A stretch of 64,000 nt of DNA, taken from contig NBMC01000018.1 of the NCBI GenBank assembly GCA_002084805.1, forward strand, positions 1-64,000, written 5' to 3'. How positions within the stretch are numbered: the stretch's first letter is position 1; every line of letters starts with the position of its first letter. The notes under the pieces are model-generated. The model had not been told where the DNA came from and ran no database searches. It saw only the letters and a list, made by a program, of their open reading frames with translations. The translations under genes were made by a program, and so were the position numbers. The stretch comes from Spirochaetaceae bacterium 4572_59. GTDB taxonomy: Bacteria > Spirochaetota > Spirochaetia > DSM-2461. Of the stretch, positions 9,317 through 17,862 are shown piece by piece.

Positions 9317-9572
9317 TCTGTTTCTTCTCTAATCTCTCTATTTCCAACAACCATTCTGTTCTTATTACATTACATACTAAATAACCAACATATAATAAAG
9401 CTTGTATACAGTGTTTGACTATATCATTCATAAACAAATTTTTAAGTGAACCCTGAGGTATGTATTTTGCTTTACAAATTGATTTGTTTATATATGACCC
9501 TTTAATAATCTTTCTCACATTATATATTAGCGGAAACGATGATAAATCCAGGCTGTATTTTCTTCCACTCAT
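9309..9572 (-). CDS. possible small leading gene of the BREX operon, function unknown
   Basis: An 87-residue frame starts at ATG 9572 (GAGA about seven bases before it; a TTG at 9584 would add four residues). It ends eight bases inside brxA, giving an overlap that suggests coupling. The peptide is basic and has a hydrophobic stretch (HCIQALLYVGYLVCNVI) followed by a charged tail. I recognise no family; it is not a WYL-type BrxR regulator. DNA here is very AT-rich, so the frame could be fortuitous leader sequence. The main support is its tight junction with brxA and its location just after a plausible promoter. Confidence 0.35.
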   Translation of the reverse strand: MSGRKYSLDLSSFPLIYNVRKIIKGSYINKSICKAKYIPQGSLKNLFMNDIVKHCIQALLYVGYLVCNVIRTEWLLEIERLEKKQNA

Positions 9573-9628
9573 TATAAATCTCAATATTGTGTTTTATGAT
9601 CATTTATGCATGCGCATATTATATATCA

Positions 9629-9656
9629 ATATTATTATGTTGTGGGACAGTATCAA
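9629..9656 (-). promoter_or_regulatory. candidate sigma-70-type promoter of the BREX operon
   Basis: On the minus strand TTGATA (9656-9651), a 16-base spacer and TAATAT (9634-9629) match the -35/-10 pattern. Transcription would start near 9622, ahead of the small leading frame and brxA. No other promoter-like pair is as good between here and brxA, but the region is AT-rich, so chance matches are likely. Confidence 0.4.
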
Positions 9657-9665
9657 TGTTTTTTT

Positions 9666-9708
9666 ACGGGAATATTCTTAATTCAGAGTATCGAAGAATA
9701 TTCCCCGT
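9666..9708. repeat. 14-bp inverted repeat at the BREX/chromosome junction
   Basis: ACGGGAATATTCTT (9666-9679) pairs with AAGAATATTCCCCGT (9694-9708) with one bulged base and a 14-base loop. It lies just after the stop of the outer-membrane gene transcribed leftward. There is no U-run after the stem in the leftward direction, so it is not a standard intrinsic terminator, though it could block transcription from the barrel gene into the BREX promoter. It may also be a boundary element. Confidence 0.5.
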
Positions 9709-9713
9709 AAACT

Positions 9714-10319
9714 CTACTTCCAGAGCAGCTTCCCATAGATAAACAGCTGATTGTTAGAAATCTCGACCTCCTCAAACTCCATCCCCTGCAGATGATTTAA
9801 AGAAAGCCCCGTCTCAAAGGATACTCCCGTATTATTTCTGTCAAAATCATAGCCTACGGTAGCACCGTATCCCATTCCCGTACTGCTTGTATCAGTAAAG
9901 GAATTGGAAGACTGAACCACAGCCCGTGACGCCCCGATCCTGCCCTCCAGTATCAAACCCGTATGAAAAGGATAACCCTTTACACCCAGAAAGTAGAGAT
10001 AAGTGTTTAGCTGGTCATAGTCATAAGAATCATCCAGCCGGTCTCCCATACCCTCAATTCCCCCCATAAAATAGAGATCCTGTGTCATAGCAAATCCCAG
10101 CTCAAGCCCCAGGCCCACAGTGACCCGGTTTATACCGGGAGTCTTCTCCAGTTCGTTAAAACCTGATTCCAATGGTTCGTTATAGCTCGGATTAGCATAA
10201 GCCAGACTAAGCCCGATAGTAAAATAACGATCCTCTGCCCCCGCTTCTGAAGCTGACAGAAAAGTCATCCCTGCAAAAAAGAAAAGTAAAGAAAGTAGTA
10301 TGCGACTGTTGATATTCAT
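9714..10319 (-). CDS. outer-membrane beta-barrel protein with sigma-54 promoter
   Basis: The 201-residue protein starts with a cleavable signal peptide (hydrophobic run followed by SASEAGAED, residues about 8-29). It continues as alternating aromatic/glycine strands (for example YFTIGLSLAYANPSY and GLGLELGFAM) and ends in a C-terminal strand finishing FIYGKLLWK. This is the pattern of a small OmpX/OmpW-like barrel with about eight strands. The substrate or function is unknown. A strong GGAGG precedes the ATG. Its only evident promoter is a -24/-12 element (10342-10359). The divergent neighbour is a sigma-54 activator, so this gene is the likely target of that regulator. Confidence 0.8.
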   Translation of the reverse strand: MNINSRILLSLLFFFAGMTFLSASEAGAEDRYFTIGLSLAYANPSYNEPLESGFNELEKTPGINRVTVGLGLELGFAMTQDLYFMGGIEGMGDRLDDSYDYDQLNTYLYFLGVKGYPFHTGLILEGRIGASRAVVQSSNSFTDTSSTGMGYGATVGYDFDRNNTGVSFETGLSLNHLQGMEFEEVEISNNQLFIYGKLLWK

Positions 10320-10341
10320 GTAATATCCTCCGCATAGACAT

Positions 10342-10359
10342 ATGCAAAAAATATGCCAA
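10342..10359 (-). promoter_or_regulatory. sigma-54 (-24/-12) promoter of the outer-membrane gene
   Basis: On the minus strand TTGGCAT, ATTTT, TTGCAT gives the GG and GC dinucleotides exactly ten bases apart, matching the RpoN consensus TGGCAC-N5-TTGCW with one mismatch. Transcription would start near 10332, a dozen bases before the ATG of the barrel gene and just ahead of its GGAGG. The divergent gene encodes a sigma-54 activator, which independently supports the call. Confidence 0.8.
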
Positions 10360-10362
10360 CTT

Positions 10363-10379
10363 TTAAAAGCCCCTTTTAA
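10363..10379. promoter_or_regulatory. perfect palindrome, candidate upstream activator site
   Basis: TTAAAAG-CCC-CTTTTAA is a perfect 7+3+7 inverted repeat. It sits just upstream of the -24 box of the outer-membrane gene and within the 126-base divergent spacer, so it could bind the Fis-type helix-turn-helix of the adjacent sigma-54 activator. Its distance from the -24 element is shorter than usual for enhancers (typically 80 bp or more), so a repressor or autoregulatory role is also possible. Confidence 0.45.
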
Positions 10380-10445
10380 GACATGAGAAGCATAAAAAAA
10401 ATAAAAATATTTGTGTAAAGATAAAAATAGTTATATGCTCATCCC

Positions 10446-11969
10446 ATGAATGAACACAGCCTGTACGCTTGGATCGGAAATACGGATATCAGATGCTTTG
10501 AAGAAGATAACAGGGAGAACCCCGGACCAGTCGCACAGGCCTACCGGACAGGACGCTATGATCGCCTTATCCTGCTTTTCAACCATATCACCCTCTCCCG
10601 GGAGGGCTATGACAGATGGCTGCAGACACTACCTCTGGAAAATAATATTCAAAAAACCATTACTATTGAAATTATTGATCGCCCCATGGAGAACCCCACA
10701 GATTTCTCTGCCATATATGAAATTGTTACAGAGCAACTGTCAAAAAGGAACAGTGAAAACAGAACATACCATCTGAGCCCCGGAACACCCGCCATGGCAG
10801 CCGTGTGGATGCTGGTATCAGCCGGACCCTATCCGGCAGAATTGATTGAATCCTCCCTGCAGATGGGGGTAAAAGATGTTCATATACCCTTTGATATATC
10901 TTTCCGCTACAGACCGGAGATAACTGCTTTTACACAATCGGTCATCGGACTGACCTCAGGTCTACCCGAAGACTCTGTGGAATTTAAAATGATCCTTACA
11001 AAATCCGGACAGATGAAAAAACTGAAAGAAAACGCAAAGAAAGCCGCCGTCTTCAATGTTCCCGTGCTGCTTTTGGGGGAGTCGGGAACAGGGAAGGAGA
11101 TGGTGGCGAATGCCGTTCATTCCGTTTCCGCCAGAAAGAACGGCCCCCTTGTTTCTGTAAACTGCGGCGCCATCCCCCGGGAACTGTTGGAATCTGAACT
11201 GTTCGGATATGAAAAAGGAGCCTTTACCGGAGCGGAAAAAAATCATAAGGGTTTTCTGGAGCAGGCAGACAAGGGAAGTCTGTTTCTGGATGAAGTCGCA
11301 GAACTCTCTCTTCAGGCACAGGTAAAGCTGTTACGGGTATTGCAGACAGGCTATATCAGACCCGTAGGATCCGAAAAGGATATTAAGGTAGACTTCAGGG
11401 TTATAGCCGCCACAAATAAAGATCTGATGCAGGAAGTAGTGGAGGGACGATTCAGGGAAGACCTGTTTCACCGCCTGGCCGTGGCCGTACTGAAACTCAT
11501 ACCCTTAAGAGAGAGAGAAGGGGATATTGCCTTTCTGTCAGAAAAACTCTCCCAGAAAGTGAATAAAACATTTTCTGATGAAGCAGAAGGGAACTGGCGT
11601 GAACGCTCCCTGTCAGAAGAAGCCCTGCAGGTTCTGATCGAACACGACTGGCCCGGTAATATCCGGGAACTGCAGAACAGCATTACCAGATTGTTCTTAT
11701 GGGCGGATAAACCCGTGATTTCAAAAGAGGAGGCCCGATTCGCCCTTCACAGAAAAACAGAATCCAGCAAAGAGAAACAACCGGGTTATCATCCCCTGGG
11801 GGACGGCATTGATTTGAATGCAGAGAGGGATCGGATGTCCTTTTACTATATTCAGGAAGCCTTGAAACAATCCGGGGGTGTGAAAAAGAGAGCGGCGGAA
11901 CTCTTGGGATTTAAAAATTATCAGACCTTGAGCATGCAGATGGAAAAGCTTGGAATTGTATGGAAATAG
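10446..11969 (+). CDS. sigma-54-dependent activator with CARF/RtcR-like N-terminal sensor
   Basis: The 507-residue protein has three parts. Residues 1 to about 175 resemble the CARF-type sensor of RtcR-related regulators, including the ligand-loop-like LSPGTPAM at 110-117 and a following PAELIESS segment. Residues about 185-425 are the sigma-54 AAA+ domain: Walker A GESGTGKE at 211-218, the sigma-54 contact loop GAFTGA at 258-263, and a Walker B near FLDEVAELS. The C-terminus ([21 protein letters not shown]) is a Fis-type helix-turn-helix. CARF domains bind cyclic oligoadenylate or related nucleotides in CRISPR type III systems, and RtcR senses RNA damage; the ligand here is unknown. No rtcBA or CRISPR genes are near. 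The divergent outer-membrane gene has a sigma-54 promoter and is the likely target. The gene is clearly richer in GC than the histidine kinase that follows six bases later. Confidence 0.88.
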   Translation: MNEHSLYAWIGNTDIRCFEEDNRENPGPVAQAYRTGRYDRLILLFNHITLSREGYDRWLQTLPLENNIQKTITIEIIDRPMENPTDFSAIYEIVTEQLSKRNSENRTYHLSPGTPAMAAVWMLVSAGPYPAELIESSLQMGVKDVHIPFDISFRYRPEITAFTQSVIGLTSGLPEDSVEFKMILTKSGQMKKLKENAKKAAVFNVPVLLLGESGTGKEMVANAVHSVSARKNGPLVSVNCGAIPRELLESELFGYEKGAFTGAEKNHKGFLEQADKGSLFLDEVAELSLQAQVKLLRVLQTGYIRPVGSEKDIKVDFRVIAATNKDLMQEVVEGRFREDLFHRLAVAVLKLIPLREREGDIAFLSEKLSQKVNKTFSDEAEGNWRERSLSEEALQVLIEHDWPGNIRELQNSITRLFLWADKPVISKEEARFALHRKTESSKEKQPGYHPLGDGIDLNAERDRMSFYYIQEALKQSGGVKKRAAELLGFKNYQTLSMQMEKLGIVWK

Positions 11970-11975
11970 ATAAAA

Positions 11976-13712
11976 ATGAACATTCCATTTAAACAGCGTC
12001 TGTTATTAAGTTATTTCGGAATTACTGTCATATTCTCTTTGATAACCGGGGCATCCGTATATCTTATTTCACAAAGAGTTCTCAATAATCTGGCAGTGAA
12101 AAATATTAATTTAATTATGGATCAAATTAGTGAAGATATCAATTCACTCTTTTCTGAAGCACTGAATCTGACAAAGGTTATATCAAATGATTCAACCATA
12201 AATAACGTATTGAAAAGACAGTTTGACAGTATTGAAGAGCAGTTTTCATGGGATTTAAAAATCAGCCAGGAGCTTCTGTTTATTTCCAGATACAGGCATG
12301 AGATTTTTGGAACCTATGTTCTTGGCGAGAATGGAGGAAAGTATAAGTCAAATGACCTTATGATTAGATTAAATGATTTGACGGAAACTGAATGGTATCA
12401 AGCAACGATTTCTTCCTCTAATGCAATCTGGTTTCCTCCTCACATTGAGTCATTTGCTCTAACAACATCAGGGAATTCTTTAATAACTCTCGGGATCCCG
12501 ATTATTGATAAATCCAGTATGGAAAAATTAGGTGTGGTAATGACCGAGATTGATGAGAGAGATTTATTCGATATCATCCATCAGCGTTTAGGTAATCAGG
12601 GAGTCATCTCTATACACTTCGATAATTACCATACAACAGAGAGCCGAGTCTTTCCAAATATAACAATTTATCCAAATGACAGGGATAAGAGTAAAACAGA
12701 GGAACAAGATTTACCATCCAGGGAGAATAAGTCCCGTTATAGGATAATAAAGAGAGAGCTTCTTGTTCCAAATTGGTACCTGACTGCTGAAATTGATCTG
12801 CAGAAGATCAGCGGATGGAATAATCTGATGAATTTTGCTGTGATTCTTGTTGTTTTCCTGAGTTTGTTTATCTCGTTTATCTTTGCCTCTAGAGTATCAA
12901 AAGGGATTTCTGATCCTATTAATTCTCTTGTAGAGACAATGAAAAAAACAGAACAGGGTAATCTTTCCTTTAGGATTGATAATCATCAAAATAATGAGTT
13001 TGGTATTTTAAGTCGTACATACAATAATCTTTTGGATCACATACAGCTTTTAATGTCCAAAGTCGAAAATGATCAGGTACTGATTAAACAGGCAGAATTA
13101 AAGGCACTCCAGGCTCAGATAAACCCCCATTTTCTGTACAATACATTTGATTCAATTTCATGGCTTATTAGAAAAGATAAAAAAGAATCTGCTCTGAATC
13201 TTATGACAGCACTGACCAGAATGTTTCGTCTTGGATTAAATAACGGGAAAGATATCATATCGCTAAAGGAAGAAATTAACCATGTAAAAAATTATTTGAT
13301 AATTCAAAAAATACGATACAACAATAAATTTGACTATTTTATAGATGTTGATGAAAGCCTTTCAGACTGCCGTGTAATTAAATTGATACTGCAGCCTTTG
13401 GTAGAGAATGCCATTTATCATGGTATAAAAGAAAAAAGAGAAAAGGGAACTATTTCGATACATGTCAGGGAGGAATCGGGATTTCTGCTGCTTAGCGTTG
13501 AAGATAGCGGACCGGGAATTGACAGCTCTACACTTAAAAATATCTACGATACTTTTAATGGAGTAAATATTGAAGAATATGATTCATACGGGCTGAAGAA
13601 CATCAATGATAGAATAAAACTTTTTGCCGGAGAAATTTTTGGTCTGACGTTTGAAAATAAATCACCAGAAGGTTGCCGTGCCATAATCAAATTCCCTGTA
13701 ATAAAAGGATAA
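11976..13712 (+). CDS. YesM-type membrane sensor histidine kinase
   Basis: This 578-residue kinase has TM1 at about residues 10-30, a large extracytoplasmic sensor domain, TM2 at about 282-305 and then HAMP. The His_kinase domain carries the phospho-acceptor in NPHFLYNTFDSISWL. The HATPase_c domain has the N box LVENAIYHGIKEK and the G box VEDSGPGI. This is the LytS/YesM architecture usually paired with AraC-type response regulators that control sugar transporters. Its stop shares one base with the ATG of the regulator gene (TAATG). It most likely senses an extracellular carbohydrate, perhaps via the sugar-binding protein encoded 1.6 kb downstream. No clear Shine-Dalgarno precedes the start, and the base composition drops in GC at this gene. 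Confidence 0.93.
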   Translation: MNIPFKQRLLLSYFGITVIFSLITGASVYLISQRVLNNLAVKNINLIMDQISEDINSLFSEALNLTKVISNDSTINNVLKRQFDSIEEQFSWDLKISQELLFISRYRHEIFGTYVLGENGGKYKSNDLMIRLNDLTETEWYQATISSSNAIWFPPHIESFALTTSGNSLITLGIPIIDKSSMEKLGVVMTEIDERDLFDIIHQRLGNQGVISIHFDNYHTTESRVFPNITIYPNDRDKSKTEEQDLPSRENKSRYRIIKRELLVPNWYLTAEIDLQKISGWNNLMNFAVILVVFLSLFISFIFASRVSKGISDPINSLVETMKKTEQGNLSFRIDNHQNNEFGILSRTYNNLLDHIQLLMSKVENDQVLIKQAELKALQAQINPHFLYNTFDSISWLIRKDKKESALNLMTALTRMFRLGLNNGKDIISLKEEINHVKNYLIIQKIRYNNKFDYFIDVDESLSDCRVIKLILQPLVENAIYHGIKEKREKGTISIHVREESGFLLLSVEDSGPGIDSSTLKNIYDTFNGVNIEEYDSYGLKNINDRIKLFAGEIFGLTFENKSPEGCRAIIKFPVIKG

Positions 13713-15190
13713 TGAGATTGAATATATTGATTGTTGATGATGAAGAAATTATCAGAGAAGGCCTGAGGACAGAGATACCATGGTATGACCTTGGATTTTT
13801 TGAGGTTTTTCAGGCGGAAGATGGTGAGATCGCCTTGGAAATAATAAGTCGCAAAAGAGTTGATATTGTATTAACGGATATCAGGATGCCTTTTGTTGAT
13901 GGTATTGAACTTATGAAAACAGCTATTGCCAGGGGACAGGACGCTCTTTTTATTTTTTTAAGCGGGTATGATGATTTTGCATATACACAGTCGGCTCTTC
14001 GCATGGGAGCTTTTGATTATATTTTAAAACCTGTAGATCCGGATAATTTAATTGAAACAGTTAGCCGTGCACTGGATCATATTCAAAAAAGGGGTAGAGA
14101 AAATCGGATTGTATTTCAGGATGCTCTCAGATCTCTAGCGTTATCTATCAATAAGGAAGTACATTTAGAGAGCAGCGTCCTGAAGCAGAATATTGACCCT
14201 TCTATCCATTACCAGCTGGTTTTATCGGGAGAATTATTTCTAAAAACAAAAGATAATTCACAAGATCTGTCAAAGACAGAAGGTTTATTAAGTAGTATTG
14301 AAATAGAAAAAAATAGATATCTGTTTGTCTTTCAGAGTGATACAAAAAAAAACTGCCAGGAACAAGTAGTAAGATTTATTAGTATGTGTGACAGCATTTT
14401 TGCGTTAAGCTCAATAAGAAGAGGTTTGACAACCCTGGATATACAATACAAAGAAGCCAGAGAGGCTTTTCTTGATTTCTTTTATAATGAAGATAAGAAA
14501 TACATTATCTATCATGAAAAAGATCAGAAGAAAGAAGAACAGTCCACACTTGCGTTATCTAAACAGCTTAAAAAAGTGGTACAGCGTCTCGATGACAGAT
14601 CTGCTTCAGTAATACTAAGAAATATCCGGGAAAGTATATTAGTTGAAAGGATGGAGCCGGAGAGTGCAAAATCATCAATACTCTCCTACTTTCTGGATGT
14701 ACTGAAAACTGTTTCTGAAATAATAGAACTTTCTGAGATAGAGAACTTTATGGAAAGTGAAATAAAGAATCAAATTTTAGAAAGTAACAACTTTGCCGAA
14801 ATGTATAAAATTTTTGATAACACAATATTGTTTCTTATTAATTATGCATCAAGATGCAGAACGGGAAGCTATGTTCAGTCTATTCTGAAAGCTCAAGTGA
14901 TTATGAAGGAAAAGTGCAGTGACAAGTATTTGAGCCTTGATGATATTGCAGCGGAAATCGAGATAAACAGTTCATACTTTTCAACCTTATTCAAAAAGGA
15001 AACAGGTGAGAAATTTACCGAGTATCTAAACAAACTCCGTGTAGAAAAGGCTGCCAATCTGTTGACAAATACATCCTTGAGAATATATGAAATTGCCGAA
15101 AAAAGCGGATTTTCTTCTCCGGCATATTTTCATGTTGTTTTTAAAAAAATAAAAGGTATGAGTCCTATTAAATTCAAAAAAAAGCTGTAA
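13712..15190 (+). CDS. YesN-type response regulator with AraC DNA-binding domain
   Basis: The 492-residue protein begins with a receiver domain: acidic pair D9-D10, phospho-acceptor D56 in LTDIRMP, and K106 in ILKPVD. A long linker region follows, and the last 100 residues are an AraC/XylS double helix-turn-helix (LDDIAAEIEINSSYFSTLFK and the later EIAEKSGFSSPAYFHVVFK). I chose the ATG at 13712, which overlaps the kinase stop; an upstream in-frame ATG at 13673 would run inside the kinase gene. With the kinase it forms the two-component system expected to switch on the sugar ABC operon that starts 100 bases later. Confidence 0.94.
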   Translation: MRLNILIVDDEEIIREGLRTEIPWYDLGFFEVFQAEDGEIALEIISRKRVDIVLTDIRMPFVDGIELMKTAIARGQDALFIFLSGYDDFAYTQSALRMGAFDYILKPVDPDNLIETVSRALDHIQKRGRENRIVFQDALRSLALSINKEVHLESSVLKQNIDPSIHYQLVLSGELFLKTKDNSQDLSKTEGLLSSIEIEKNRYLFVFQSDTKKNCQEQVVRFISMCDSIFALSSIRRGLTTLDIQYKEAREAFLDFFYNEDKKYIIYHEKDQKKEEQSTLALSKQLKKVVQRLDDRSASVILRNIRESILVERMEPESAKSSILSYFLDVLKTVSEIIELSEIENFMESEIKNQILESNNFAEMYKIFDNTILFLINYASRCRTGSYVQSILKAQVIMKEKCSDKYLSLDDIAAEIEINSSYFSTLFKKETGEKFTEYLNKLRVEKAANLLTNTSLRIYEIAEKSGFSSPAYFHVVFKKIKGMSPIKFKKKL

Positions 15191-15289
15191 TTCAACAGTA
15201 TCTAGAAAAATAACAAAATTTTCCAAACATATTTAATTGTCGTATTTCTAAGGGCCATTTAGGCTTTAAAAAAACCTAAGGAGACTTTT

Positions 15290-16249
15290 ATGAAAAAGCA
15301 TTTTATTGTCATGATTATTTCACTGCTAATGGTAATCGGTTTGTATGCTAATGGAACGAAAGAGGGGGATGATGCATCAGGTGAAAAACAGCTTGTTGTT
15401 GGATTTTCCCAGATGGATACGCAGAATTCATGGCGTATTGCCGAGACAAACAGTATTAAAGAGGAAGCAGAAAAAAGAGGCATTAAACTAATTTATACAG
15501 ATGCACAGGATTCTACATCAAAGCAGATTTCAGATGTTGAAGATATTGTTGCTCAGAAACCGGATTATCTTCTCCTTGCTCCCCGTGAATATGAAGGTCT
15601 TGTACCAGCTCTTGAAGCTGCAAAAAGAGCTAATGTTCCTGTAATTCTACTTGATAGAGATGCTGCCGGTGAAGCGGGTACAGATTATGTTACTCTTATT
15701 GCAGCAGATTTTATATGGGAAGGGAAAAAAAGTGCCGAACTCCTTGCCGAATATTTTGATGGGAAAAAAGCCAATATCGTTCAGCTGACAGGAACTCCCG
15801 GTTCATCAGTAGCCAGGGATAGAGGAAAGGGCTTTGAAGACGAAATTGCAAAGCATTCCAATCTTACAATAATTTCAACACAGGTTGGAGATTTTAACAG
15901 ATCTACAGCTCAGAAAACAATGGAAAATATTATTCAGGCTTCCGGCAATTCTATTGATGCTGTGTATGGACACAGTGACGAAGATGGAATTGGAGCACTC
16001 CAGGCACTGAAAGCTGCTCAGATAGAGGGCGTTACGATTGTTGGTATAAACGGACAATTAGACGCAATGAAGGCAATAGCGGCAGGGGAATACTATGCAA
16101 CAGTTCAGTGCAGCCCCTTTTTCGGACCTAAGGCTTTTGAAGTAATTGAGATGCTGGAGAAAGGGGACAACGTTCCTTTATTCATTCAGAACCCCGGAAA
16201 AGTATTTGATGCGGCGAATGTTGTCGAAAACATGCACGAAGGATTCTAA
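15290..16249 (+). CDS. ytfQ: sugar ABC transporter substrate-binding protein, YtfQ-like
   Basis: This 319-residue periplasmic binding protein of the type I (RbsB-like) fold has a hydrophobic N-terminus followed by LYANGTKEG, consistent with secretion. The mature part (VGFSQMDTQNSWRIAETNS, then a later ILLDRDAAG and GDFNRSTAQ) closely resembles E. coli YtfQ, which binds galactofuranose. The typical spirochaete NGTKEG mature start is present. AAGGAG precedes the ATG. The two permease genes downstream, as in ytfQRT-yjfF, support the assignment, but the sugar specificity cannot be read from sequence. Confidence 0.88.
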   Translation: MKKHFIVMIISLLMVIGLYANGTKEGDDASGEKQLVVGFSQMDTQNSWRIAETNSIKEEAEKRGIKLIYTDAQDSTSKQISDVEDIVAQKPDYLLLAPREYEGLVPALEAAKRANVPVILLDRDAAGEAGTDYVTLIAADFIWEGKKSAELLAEYFDGKKANIVQLTGTPGSSVARDRGKGFEDEIAKHSNLTIISTQVGDFNRSTAQKTMENIIQASGNSIDAVYGHSDEDGIGALQALKAAQIEGVTIVGINGQLDAMKAIAAGEYYATVQCSPFFGPKAFEVIEMLEKGDNVPLFIQNPGKVFDAANVVENMHEGF

Positions 16250-16272
16250 AATAATATACTCCGTTTTATTTA

Positions 16273-16306
16273 CCGGATAGTATGGTCAAATAATCATACT
16301 ATCCGG
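16273..16306 (+). terminator. strong stem-loop between binding-protein and ATPase genes
   Basis: CCGGATAGTATG (16273-16284) and CATACTATCCGG (16295-16306) form a perfect 12-bp stem with a 10-base loop. No U-run follows, so partial termination or protection of the upstream mRNA end is more likely than full termination. Such hairpins after the binding-protein gene commonly let it be made in excess over the membrane components. Confidence 0.7.
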
Positions 16307-16332
16307 ATATATTGCGTAATCAGGATAGATAT

Positions 16333-17862
16333 ATGAGTGATTTTTTACTTAAGATGACTGGAGTTTCAAAGGAATTCCCCGGTGTGAAGGCTCTCAATAA
16401 TGTAGATTTTTATATTAGAAAGGGAGAAGTTCACTCTTTAATGGGAGAAAATGGTGCCGGTAAATCAACTTTAATTAAGATACTGACAGGCATTTATACA
16501 AAAGACAGCGGTACCATAGAATTAAATGGAAGGCAGATGTCACCCCAGAATGTTTTAGAAGCACAGGCAGCGGGAATTAGTACCATATTTCAGGAACTGA
16601 ATCTAATACCTGATCTTTCCATCGCAGAGAATATTTTCCTTGGCAGAGAGCCTAAAGACAGATTTGGAAAAATCCAATGGAAAAAAATTTATGTAAAATC
16701 GACAGAAGCTTTGAAAGATTTAGGCATAAATATTGATGTTCAGCTGAAACTAAAAGACATTGGTGCCGCAATTCAGCAGATGGTAGCTCTTGTGAGGGCT
16801 CTCGATATAAACGCTAACCTGGTCGTTATGGATGAACCAACCTCTTCACTCGATGATAATGAAGTTAAAGTTTTGTTTAAAGTTATTCGGAATTTAAAAG
16901 AAAGAGGGGTTTCTGTTCTTTTTATCAGCCACCGATTGTCTGAAATATTTGAAATTTGTGATCGGGTTACCATACTACGGGATGGCAAACTGGTAGGGGA
17001 ATCCTTAATCAGAGATATCAGTCATGGTGAATTGATTTCCAAAATGATTGGAAAGGATTCCGAATCGATAGTTTCTAATAAAAAAAAGGCAATTGATTTT
17101 TCAACAAAAGAAACGTATTTGACTGCCAACGGTATCAGTAGTGGGATTATGTTAAAGGGAATAGATTTATCCATCAGAAAAGGGGAAATTGTTGGTTTAG
17201 CCGGTCTTTTAGGATCTGGTAGAACAGAGCTTGCCCGTGTTCTGTTTGGAGATGATCAGGCGGCTAATGGAAAAATAGAGATAAATGGTAAAAAAGTTTC
17301 TTTAAAACATCCGGCGGATGCAATTATCAATGGAGTTGCTTTTTGCAGTGAAGAGCGTAAAGCTGAAGGAATTATACCGAATATGTCTGTTGCGGATAAT
17401 ATCACTCTTGCAAGTTTTTCAGACATAACACGTTTTGGTTTCTTCTCGAGAAAAAAGCAGCTTCAAATTACAAATAAGTACATAAAGCAATTATCCATAA
17501 AAACTCCAGGGGCAAACCGGGAAATAAAATTCCTTAGTGGCGGAAATCAGCAGAAAGTTATTTTGGCCAGATGGCTGGCTTTAAAACCTGACTTTATTAT
17601 TCTTGATGAACCTACAAGAGGAATTGATGTGGGTGCAAAGTCAGAAATAGATAAGCTTATACAGTCAATGGCCAATGAAGGGATAAGCATACTGCTGATC
17701 TCATCGGAAATGGAAGAACTTGTTAAAAGATGTGACAGGGTTGCTGTTCTCTACGAGGGGGAAAAGGTTGGCGAACTACAGGGAGAGGAGCTTTCCGTTG
17801 ATGCTATCCTTCACACAATAACAGCAGGTCATAATAGAAAATTACAGGGTGCTAACAAATGA
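16333..17862 (+). CDS. ytfR: sugar ABC transporter ATP-binding protein (two ABC domains), YtfR-like
   Basis: This 509-residue tandem ABC ATPase belongs to the RbsA/YtfR family. The first domain has Walker A GENGAGKST at residues 38-46 and Walker B VVMDEPTSSL. The second has the degenerate P-loop GLLGSGRTE and signature LSGGNQQKV, with ILDEPTRGIDVG, as is normal for this family. ATG at 16333 is preferred because AGGA lies eight bases upstream; an in-frame ATG 21 bases earlier lacks one. The stop overlaps the first permease by four bases (ATGA). Confidence 0.93.
   Translation: MSDFLLKMTGVSKEFPGVKALNNVDFYIRKGEVHSLMGENGAGKSTLIKILTGIYTKDSGTIELNGRQMSPQNVLEAQAAGISTIFQELNLIPDLSIAENIFLGREPKDRFGKIQWKKIYVKSTEALKDLGINIDVQLKLKDIGAAIQQMVALVRALDINANLVVMDEPTSSLDDNEVKVLFKVIRNLKERGVSVLFISHRLSEIFEICDRVTILRDGKLVGESLIRDISHGELISKMIGKDSESIVSNKKKAIDFSTKETYLTANGISSGIMLKGIDLSIRKGEIVGLAGLLGSGRTELARVLFGDDQAANGKIEINGKKVSLKHPADAIINGVAFCSEERKAEGIIPNMSVADNITLASFSDITRFGFFSRKKQLQITNKYIKQLSIKTPGANREIKFLSGGNQQKVILARWLALKPDFIILDEPTRGIDVGAKSEIDKLIQSMANEGISILLISSEMEELVKRCDRVAVLYEGEKVGELQGEELSVDAILHTITAGHNRKLQGANK

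Noticed and set aside
9460-9681. 73-residue plus-strand frame between BREX and the barrel gene
   Set aside because: AT-rich, overlaps the candidate BREX promoter and an inverted repeat, no ribosome binding site, no family resemblance.
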